Origin: Xylanibacter ruminicola
GTDB taxonomy: Bacteria; Bacteroidota; Bacteroidia; Bacteroidales; Bacteroidaceae
Length of the DNA: 64,000 nucleotides
Direction: 5' to 3'
NCBI RefSeq assembly: GCF_900107775.1
Contig: NZ_FNRF01000003.1
Location: forward strand, 496,001-560,000
Shown here: positions 52,709 through 59,507 of the stretch, in pieces
Layout: every line of letters starts with the position of its first letter
Numbering within the stretch: the stretch's first letter is position 1
Program-made: the position numbers and the translations under genes
Notes under the pieces: generated by a model
What the model saw: only the letters and a program-made list of their open reading frames with translations
The model's database searches: none
What the model was told of the DNA's origin: nothing

Positions 52709-54709
52709 ATGAAACTCTATAAATCATCATTCATAGCATTGGCTCTCGCAGCTGGCGTTACTTCATGTACCGACTATCTGGAGCAGGAGCCACCATCATC
52801 GCTGACACCAGAGAATTTCTACACCAGCGAGGATCAGGTGCAGGCTGTAGCAAACCGTTTTTATCAGGACATCATGCCTGGTCATGGCGGTTGGGACTAC
52901 GGAACCTACACTAACGATAACAATACCGACGTTCAGGCAGCCCGCACACCAAGCGTCAAATTCTCGGCCAATCTGTGGCACACCGCCCAGAGCGAGGGCG
53001 ACTGGTCGTGGGGTAACATCCGCAACGTGAACTATCAGCTGGCTGAGCTCAAGGCTAAGTTGGCCCAGAATGCCATCAGCGGCAACGAGACCAACATCCG
53101 TCAGTATGTGGGCGAGATTTATTTCTTCCGTGCCTATGCTTACTTCGACATGCTGAAGAAGTATGGCGACCTGCCTATCCTGACCGAGGCTCTGCCCGAT
53201 AACGAGGCAGTGCTCGTAGCAGCCAGCCATCGTCAGCCTTGTAACGAGGTGGCTCGTTTCATCGTGAACAACCTGGATACAGCCATCACTTACATGAAGC
53301 CCGACTTTGAGAAGCGCCACACCCGCATCTCGGCCGACGCTGCCAAGCTGTTCAAGAGCCGCGTGGCCCTCTACATGGGTTCATGGCTCACCAACTTTGC
53401 CGGCACTCCATTCGTGCCCAATGGTGCAGGATGGCCCGGTGCTGCCAAGAATCCTGGCTACCAGTTCCCCACTGGTTCGATAGAGAACGAGGCTAAGTAC
53501 TTCTTCGAGACTGCTGCTGCAGCAGCCGAGGAGGTGGCCGAGAAGTATAAGAACAGCCTGACTATCAACAACGGCGTGGTTCCTCAGGCCGAGGGCGAGA
53601 GCAATCCTTACCTCGAGTTGTGGGGCACTACCAACTGCACAGGCAAGAGCGAGATTCTGCTGTGGCGCGAGTACAGCAAGTCGCTGGGCCTGAACAACGA
53701 TATCGAGGTGGCTGTTGAGAAGGGTAACATCGGTACAGGCGTGACCCGTTCGCTGGTGGAGCGCTACGTGATGGCCGATGGTAAGCCTATCTACGCTTCG
53801 GCCTATACCTACGACGACTCTGAGATTGCCAAGGTGGTTGAGAACCGCGACCCACGCCTGCAGGTGATGCTGAAGGTGCCCGGACAGGTGAACTGCTTTA
53901 AGAACGTGACCGACGATGCCGGTACACACTGGACTCAGACAGAGCCTACACCAAACATCACCAACGCTAATGCCGAGGATGGATATATCACTGGTTACGC
54001 TATCCGCAAGGGTATGACTTTCGACCGTTCGCTCACTGCCAATGGCGGTAGCTACAACGCTTGCGTTATCTTCCGTGCCACCGAGGCACTGCTCAACTAC
54101 ATCGAGGCTGAGTATATGCTCACCAAGAACATCAACTCGGGCAAGATTCTGGAGTACTGGAAGAAGGTGCGCGAGGCTGCCGGATTCACCGGTGCTGCCA
54201 TCGATCCTCAGGTGACCATCGCTGCTACCGACATGACCAAGGAGACACTCGACTGGGGTGCTTACACCGCTGGCGAGCTGCTCACCGATGCTACACTCTA
54301 CAACATCCGTCGTGAGCGCAGCTGTGAGTTCTTGGCCGAGGGCTTGCGCGACATGGACCTGAAGCGCTGGCGCGCCTACGAGCAGCTGATCAAGAAGCCT
54401 GTTTATGCCGAGGGTATCCACCTGTGGAACACACCGATGGAGAAGTGGTATAACGACCTCGTGGCCGATGGCTCGAGCAGCTCGAACGTATCGCAGAAGA
54501 GCATCAGCGAGTATCACTGCCCACACGTGGTTAACATGACCAACAACAACTACGCTAACGGTCTGACCTGGCGTATGGCCTACTATCTGCAGCCACTGCC
54601 TCTGCGCCAGTTCCTGCTGACAGCACCCGACCACGCCAGCATCGATCAGAGTCCGATGTACCAGAACCCATACTGGCCCACCGAGACCGATGCCCCTGCA
54701 CAGCAGTAA
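52709..54709 (+). CDS. SusD-like surface glycan-binding lipoprotein (pair 4)
   Basis: 666 residues with the lipobox VTSC near residue 20 followed by TDYLEQEPPSS. SusD blocks are RQYVGEIYFFRAYAYFDMLKKYGDLPI, RATEALLNYIEAEYMLTK, RRERSCEFLAEGLRDMDLKRWRAYEQL and the C-terminal LQPLPLRQFLL. It should bind glycan at the surface above the pair 4 SusC. The operon appears to end at the strong terminator 54734-54766. A long open frame on the opposite strand is only a by-product of its C-ending codons. Confidence 0.93.
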   Translation: MKLYKSSFIALALAAGVTSCTDYLEQEPPSSLTPENFYTSEDQVQAVANRFYQDIMPGHGGWDYGTYTNDNNTDVQAARTPSVKFSANLWHTAQSEGDWSWGNIRNVNYQLAELKAKLAQNAISGNETNIRQYVGEIYFFRAYAYFDMLKKYGDLPILTEALPDNEAVLVAASHRQPCNEVARFIVNNLDTAITYMKPDFEKRHTRISADAAKLFKSRVALYMGSWLTNFAGTPFVPNGAGWPGAAKNPGYQFPTGSIENEAKYFFETAAAAAEEVAEKYKNSLTINNGVVPQAEGESNPYLELWGTTNCTGKSEILLWREYSKSLGLNNDIEVAVEKGNIGTGVTRSLVERYVMADGKPIYASAYTYDDSEIAKVVENRDPRLQVMLKVPGQVNCFKNVTDDAGTHWTQTEPTPNITNANAEDGYITGYAIRKGMTFDRSLTANGGSYNACVIFRATEALLNYIEAEYMLTKNINSGKILEYWKKVREAAGFTGAAIDPQVTIAATDMTKETLDWGAYTAGELLTDATLYNIRRERSCEFLAEGLRDMDLKRWRAYEQLIKKPVYAEGIHLWNTPMEKWYNDLVADGSSSSNVSQKSISEYHCPHVVNMTNNNYANGLTWRMAYYLQPLPLRQFLLTAPDHASIDQSPMYQNPYWPTETDAPAQQ

Positions 54710-54733
54710 TCTGATATCAGATATCCATTCAAG

Positions 54734-54766
54734 GGTCTCTCGCCATTTGGCGGGGGACCTTTTTTT
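54734..54766 (+). terminator. rho-independent terminator behind SusC/SusD pair 4
   Basis: Eleven-base stem (54734-54744 with 54749-54759, two G-U pairs), loop ATTT, followed directly by seven T (54760-54766). Confidence 0.88.
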
Positions 54767-54839
54767 GTTTTTTACTATGCCGTAAAATAATCCATGTTTT
54801 ATCGTTGTTTTTTCTATGTGTGTTGTACGGGAAATACAT

Positions 54840-54847
54840 TACCTTTG
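54840..54847 (+). promoter_or_regulatory. -7 element TACCTTTG for the MFS-DUF5107-GH2 operon
   Basis: Matches TAnnTTTG, 30 bases before the MFS ATG. A TTGTAC hexamer is present at 54823-54828, but only 17 bases upstream, so the operator arrangement of the other promoters is not reproduced. Confidence 0.65.
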
Positions 54848-54876
54848 CACCGTGAAAATTAAAAACGTTTAAAGAT

Positions 54877-56172
54877 ATGCAAAGCTATAACAAAGGTTTT
54901 CTGTATTTCATCTGCGCCGTGTCGGCCATGGGCGGACTGCTTTTTGGTTACGACTGGGTGGTGATAGGCGGTGCCAAACCCTTTTATGAGTTGTATTTTG
55001 ACATTAGCCATTCGCCTTTGATGCAAGGTGTAGCTATGACTACTGCCTTGATTGGTTGTCTGGTAGGCGCTATGGTGGCAGGTGCCGCTGCCGATAAGTA
55101 CGGTCGCAAACCGCTGTTGATGACATCGGCAGTACTGTTTACGGTGTCGGCCATCGCCACGGGCTTGTTCAATGATTTCACCTTATTTAATATCGCCCGT
55201 TTTGTGGGTGGTATAGGCATCGGTGTGGCTTCGGCCTTGGCACCTATGTATATAGCCGAGGTGAGTCCGGCTGAGATTCGCGGTCGCATGGTGAGTCTGA
55301 ACCAGATGACCATTGTGCTTGGTATACTTGGTGCGCAAATCGTAAACATGCTGTTGGCGCGCGATACGGCTGTAGCCGAGAGTCAGGCGTGGAATGTAGA
55401 GTGGGGCTGGCGCTGGATGTTCTGGGCCGAAACCGTTCCTGCAGCGCTGTTCCTACTGATGAGTTTCTTCATACCCGAGAGCCCAGTGTATTTGGCATTA
55501 AAGCAGGGCAAAACTGATGGCTCGCTGAAGCGCGAGGCTGGTTTGGGCGAACTGTTCCAGCAGAAATATGGCAAGGTTTTGCTGTTGGGTTTGGTTATAG
55601 CCGTATTCCAGCAGTGGTGCGGCACCAACGTGATTTTCAACTACGCTCAGGAGATTTTTGTGGGTGCAGGCTTCGATGTGGATGGTATGTTTATCAATAT
55701 CGTCATCACAGGTATCGCCAACGTGGTGTTTACCTTTGTGGCACTCTATACCATCGAGAAGTGGGGCCGCCGTACGCTCATTCTGATTGGCGCTGGCGGA
55801 CTGGGACTGATTTACCTTACGCTTGGCACCTGTTACTTTATGGGTATGACGGGCATGCTGATGGTAGCCCTGGTAGTGGCTGCTATCTCTGTGTATGCTA
55901 TGACGTTAGGCCCTGTTACGTGGACGCTGTTGGCCGAGATATTCCCACACCGCGTGCGTGGCATCGCCATGGCTACGTGTACCTTTGCCCTTTGGGTGGG
56001 CTGTTGCACGCTTACCTTCTCGTTCCCATCCATGAATGCGGCTTTAGGCAGTAGCGGTACGTTCTGGATTTATAGCGGCATCTGCGTGTGTGCCTTTATC
56101 TATCTGCTGCGCAACTGCCCCGAAACCAAAGGCAAGAGTCTGGAGGAGCTGGAGAGTGAACTCGTGAAGTAG
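54877..56172 (+). CDS. MFS sugar porter (sugar:H+ symporter type)
   Basis: 431 residues with 12 predicted membrane segments. Sugar-porter signatures are GGLLFGYDWVVIGGA in the first segment, DKYGRKPLL, RFVGGIGIGVASALAPMYIAEVSPAEIRG, PESPVYL, FQQWCGTNVIFNYAQ, EKWGRRTLI and the C-terminal PETKGKSLEELE. Residues lining the sugar site (Gln-Gln-x-x-Gly-x-Asn) are present. It should take up a monosaccharide across the inner membrane, plausibly galactose, arabinose, xylose or rhamnose released by the neighbouring enzymes; which one cannot be told. It is the first gene of an operon with the DUF5107/TPR gene 29 bases downstream. Confidence 0.9.
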   Translation: MQSYNKGFLYFICAVSAMGGLLFGYDWVVIGGAKPFYELYFDISHSPLMQGVAMTTALIGCLVGAMVAGAAADKYGRKPLLMTSAVLFTVSAIATGLFNDFTLFNIARFVGGIGIGVASALAPMYIAEVSPAEIRGRMVSLNQMTIVLGILGAQIVNMLLARDTAVAESQAWNVEWGWRWMFWAETVPAALFLLMSFFIPESPVYLALKQGKTDGSLKREAGLGELFQQKYGKVLLLGLVIAVFQQWCGTNVIFNYAQEIFVGAGFDVDGMFINIVITGIANVVFTFVALYTIEKWGRRTLILIGAGGLGLIYLTLGTCYFMGMTGMLMVALVVAAISVYAMTLGPVTWTLLAEIFPHRVRGIAMATCTFALWVGCCTLTFSFPSMNAALGSSGTFWIYSGICVCAFIYLLRNCPETKGKSLEELESELVK

Positions 56173-56176
56173 GGAT

Positions 56177-56200
56177 AATGTAAAAATGTAAAAATTAAAA
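56177..56200. repeat. octamer repeat AATGTAAA directly ahead of the DUF5107 gene
   Basis: Three 8-base units, AATGTAAA, AATGTAAA, AATTAAAA, fill most of the 29-base gap between the MFS stop and the DUF5107 ATG at 56202. They take the place where a ribosome-binding site would lie; no purine-rich Shine-Dalgarno sequence is visible, which is common in Bacteroidota. Confidence 0.65.
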
Positions 56201-56201
56201 T

Positions 56202-59200
56202 ATGGTAAAAGCTTGGAGAGAAATCGTGACTATTCCTACCTACGAAGTAGGAAAGCCCGAGAAGAACCCGATGTTCCTGGAAAAACGTGTTTATCAGGGT
56301 TCTAGTGGCGTGGTATATCCTTATCCCGTTATCGAGTCGATGAGCGACGAGAAGGTGGATAAAGAGTATAAGGCCGTTTATATCGAGAACGAGTATATCA
56401 AGGTGATGATACTGCCCGAACTGGGCGGACGTGTGCAGATGGCTTACGATAAGATTAAGCAGCGCCACTTTGTGTATTATAATCATGTTATTAAGCCCGC
56501 ATTGGTAGGCTTAGCTGGTCCTTGGATTAGCGGTGGTATCGAGTTTAACTGGCCCCAGCACCATCGTCCATCCACCTACATGCCCGTTGATAGCACCATT
56601 GTTGAGAACGAGGATGGCTCTATCACCGTATGGGTAAACGAGATGGAGCGCATGTTCCACCAAAAGGGTATGGCAGGCTTTACCCTGCGCCCTGGTTGTG
56701 CTTATCTCGAAATTCAGGGTCGCGTCAGCAATCGCACCAATCTGCCGCAGACATTCCTGTGGTGGGCCAACCCAGCCGTTGAGGTTAACGATGCCTACCA
56801 GAGTGTGTTCCCACCCGATATCAATGCCGTGTTCGATCATGGAAAGCGTGCCGTAAGCAGCTTCCCCATCGCCACAGGCACCTATTATAAGATGGACTAT
56901 TCGGCTGGTGTCGATATCTCTAACTATAAAAATATCTTCGTACCCACCAGCTATATGGGTGTAAACTCGCGCTTTGACTTCGAGGGTGGTTACGAGAACG
57001 ATACCAAGGGTGGCATGCTGCATGTGGCCAGTCACCACTACTCGCCAGGCAAGAAGCAATGGACTTGGGGTAACGGCGACTTTGGTCGCGCTTGGGACCG
57101 CAACCTCACCGACGAGGCTACACCCGAGGAGATGGCTCAGTGGCATATCGATCGCGAGGGCTTCCGTCCCTATATCGAGCTGATGGCAGGCGTATATACC
57201 GAGAACCAGCCCGACTTTACCTGGCTGATGCCTTACGAGGAGAAACAGTTTGTGCAGTACTTCATGCCTTATCGCGAGGTGGGCATCGTCAAGCAGGCCT
57301 CAAAGGATTTCGTGATGAATATCGAGCAGGCTGATGCTACCCATACCACCTTTAAGATTCTGGCTACTTCGAAGAAAGAGGTACGCATTGTACTCGAGGA
57401 TAAATTCAGCCATGAGTATTATAATCAGGTAGTAACCCTCTCTCCCGAGGAGGTGCTCATAGAGACGGTGGATACCCAGGATGCGCAGTTAAGCGATATG
57501 TTTTTGACCATCGATCGTCCAGAGAATCCCCGCATGCTTCCATTGTTAGAGTGGCATGCCGAGGATGATAAAATCCGTCCTATCCCCGATGCCGCCGAGG
57601 CTGCGCTCTCGCCACAGGATACCAAGACTGTCGATCAGCTTTACCTTACAGGTTTGCACCTCGAGCAGTATCGACATGCCACATGGAGCGCACTCGATTA
57701 TTACGAGGAGGCTCTGCGCCGCGATCCTATGGATTACCGCTGTAACATGCAGATGGGCTTATGGTACCTGCGCCGCGCTCGTTTCGATAAGGCTATAACC
57801 TATCTCGAAACAGCCGTAAAGGTTCAGAAAAAGCGCAATCCCAACCCCTATGATGGCGAGGCTCTGTTTTATCTGGGTGTTGTTAATAAGCTGCTGGGGC
57901 AATATGGTGTGGCCTACAATTGCTTCTGGAAATCTACCTGGAACAAGGGTTGGGCCGATGCCGGCTATTTCGAGGCCGCCTGCATCAGCATCGCTGCTGA
58001 AAAATGGGAGGATGCGCTCGACGAACTCGAACGCGCCCTCATTAGCAACAGTCATAACCACAAGGCACGTGCCATGAAGGCTGCCGTGCTGCGCAAATTA
58101 GGTCGAAAAGATGAGGCTTTGGCTTGGATTACGGAGTCGTACACCATTGATCCATTCAGCTATGTGTGCATGGTCGAGGAGCACCTGCTTACAGGCGATG
58201 ATGCACCGCTCAATCGCATGGTAGAACTCATGCACGGCAACATCTATAACTACCACGAAACAGCCCTCGATTATATGCAGGCCGGTTTGAACAACGAGGC
58301 TGCGCTGGTGCTGCAAGCCGCCATCAAGCGTGGGGTAGAGGAGTCGCCACTCACCTATTATTATCTGGCAAATGTTATGGGTTTGGCCGATGTTAAGGAG
58401 TATGTCAACAAGGCTATAACTGCGTCTCCCGATTATTGCTTCCCTAATCGATTGGAAGATGCACGTATGCTCGAGGCCTTTAAGCTAATTCACGATCCCA
58501 AGGCACCTTACTATCTGGGCTGCCTGTATTACGACAAGCGCCAGTACGATTTGGCTATCGAGAATTGGGAACTCTCGGCCAAGCTCGACCCTAACTTTCC
58601 AACCGTATGGCGCAACCTGGCTCTCGCACGCTTCAATAAGCAGGGCAATCATGAGCAGGCACTCGAATATATGGAGCGCGCCTTCCATCTGGATGAGAAC
58701 GATGAGCGCATCTTCATGGAGCTCGCCCAGCTTTACAAGCGCCTGCACCGTCCGCATGCCGAGCGCCTGGCCTTCTACGAGCAGCATGCCGAGCTGATAG
58801 AGCGCCGCGACGACCTCGTGCTCGAACATGCCACTCTGCTCAATATGCTGGGCCGCTACGAAGAGGCTAAGGCGTTGATTGATAACCGCATCTTCCATCC
58901 ATGGGAGGGTGGCGAAGGCAAGGTGAGCGGTCAGTACCAGATGTGCCGCCTTGAGATTGCCAAGCAGCTGCTGCAAAAGAATGCCAACGATGCCCGCGCC
59001 AAGCAGCTTCTTGAGGAGTGCCTCGTGTTCCCACATCATTTGGGCGAGGGCAAGCTCTATGGCTCGCAGGATAACGACTTCCTCTACTTCCTGGGTCGAT
59101 ATGAGGAAGGTATCGTAGGCCCAACCGAGCCCGCTGCCGCTATGTACTACAACGATGCTAAGCCCGATAAAATCTTCTATGCCGCCCTGTGCTACCGCAA

Positions 59201-59501
59201 ACTCGGTCAGGAAGATAAGGCCCGCTCGCTGTTCCATAAGCTCATTAACTACGGCAAGCAGCACATCTTCGACCATGTGGTGATGGACTACTTTGCCGTA
59301 TCGCTGCCCGACCTGCTGGTTTGGGAGGGCGACCTCGACGAGCTTAACCGCATCCACTGCCTGTACATGCTCGCCCTGGGCTATTACGGCATGGGCGACA
59401 AGGAAAAGGCCATGAAATATCTGGCTGAGGTAGAGGAAATGGACAATAATCACCTAGGCGCCCGCCAGTTCCGCACCCTGATGGCCGCCGAAAACAACTA
59501 A
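56202..59501 (+). CDS. large cytoplasmic protein with DUF5107 and TPR repeats
   Basis: 1099 residues without signal peptide or membrane segment, so cytoplasmic. The first ~330 residues match the DUF5107 type, a galactose-mutarotase-like beta-sandwich (ENEYIKVMILPELGGRVQMAYDK; GGIEFNWPQHHRPSTY; FLWWANPAVEVNDAYQSVFPPD). The remainder (about 480-1090) is a TPR superhelix (ALDYYEEALRRDPMDYRCNMQMGLWYLRRARFDKA is one part; later YYLGCLYYDKRQYDLAIENWELSA). DUF5107 is of unknown activity; the aromatic- and His-rich beta-sandwich suggests carbohydrate binding or hydrolysis. It lies between the MFS porter and a GH2 gene, 6 bases before the latter, so it probably handles the imported sugar or oligosaccharide. 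No function is claimed. Confidence 0.82.
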   Translation: MVKAWREIVTIPTYEVGKPEKNPMFLEKRVYQGSSGVVYPYPVIESMSDEKVDKEYKAVYIENEYIKVMILPELGGRVQMAYDKIKQRHFVYYNHVIKPALVGLAGPWISGGIEFNWPQHHRPSTYMPVDSTIVENEDGSITVWVNEMERMFHQKGMAGFTLRPGCAYLEIQGRVSNRTNLPQTFLWWANPAVEVNDAYQSVFPPDINAVFDHGKRAVSSFPIATGTYYKMDYSAGVDISNYKNIFVPTSYMGVNSRFDFEGGYENDTKGGMLHVASHHYSPGKKQWTWGNGDFGRAWDRNLTDEATPEEMAQWHIDREGFRPYIELMAGVYTENQPDFTWLMPYEEKQFVQYFMPYREVGIVKQASKDFVMNIEQADATHTTFKILATSKKEVRIVLEDKFSHEYYNQVVTLSPEEVLIETVDTQDAQLSDMFLTIDRPENPRMLPLLEWHAEDDKIRPIPDAAEAALSPQDTKTVDQLYLTGLHLEQYRHATWSALDYYEEALRRDPMDYRCNMQMGLWYLRRARFDKAITYLETAVKVQKKRNPNPYDGEALFYLGVVNKLLGQYGVAYNCFWKSTWNKGWADAGYFEAACISIAAEKWEDALDELERALISNSHNHKARAMKAAVLRKLGRKDEALAWITESYTIDPFSYVCMVEEHLLTGDDAPLNRMVELMHGNIYNYHETALDYMQAGLNNEAALVLQAAIKRGVEESPLTYYYLANVMGLADVKEYVNKAITASPDYCFPNRLEDARMLEAFKLIHDPKAPYYLGCLYYDKRQYDLAIENWELSAKLDPNFPTVWRNLALARFNKQGNHEQALEYMERAFHLDENDERIFMELAQLYKRLHRPHAERLAFYEQHAELIERRDDLVLEHATLLNMLGRYEEAKALIDNRIFHPWEGGEGKVSGQYQMCRLEIAKQLLQKNANDARAKQLLEECLVFPHHLGEGKLYGSQDNDFLYFLGRYEEGIVGPTEPAAAMYYNDAKPDKIFYAALCYRKLGQEDKARSLFHKLINYGKQHIFDHVVMDYFAVSLPDLLVWEGDLDELNRIHCLYMLALGYYGMGDKEKAMKYLAEVEEMDNNHLGARQFRTLMAAENN

Positions 59502-59507
59502 CGTGAT

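Noticed and set aside
53381..54634. Long open frame on the minus strand opposite SusD pair 4 (417 codons)
   Set aside because: It mirrors the C-ending codons of the SusD gene, has no recognisable domain and no promoter; an antisense by-product.
58485..59453. 322-codon open frame opposite the DUF5107 gene
   Set aside because: Same reason: a shadow of the TPR-coding sequence with no start signals or family resemblance.
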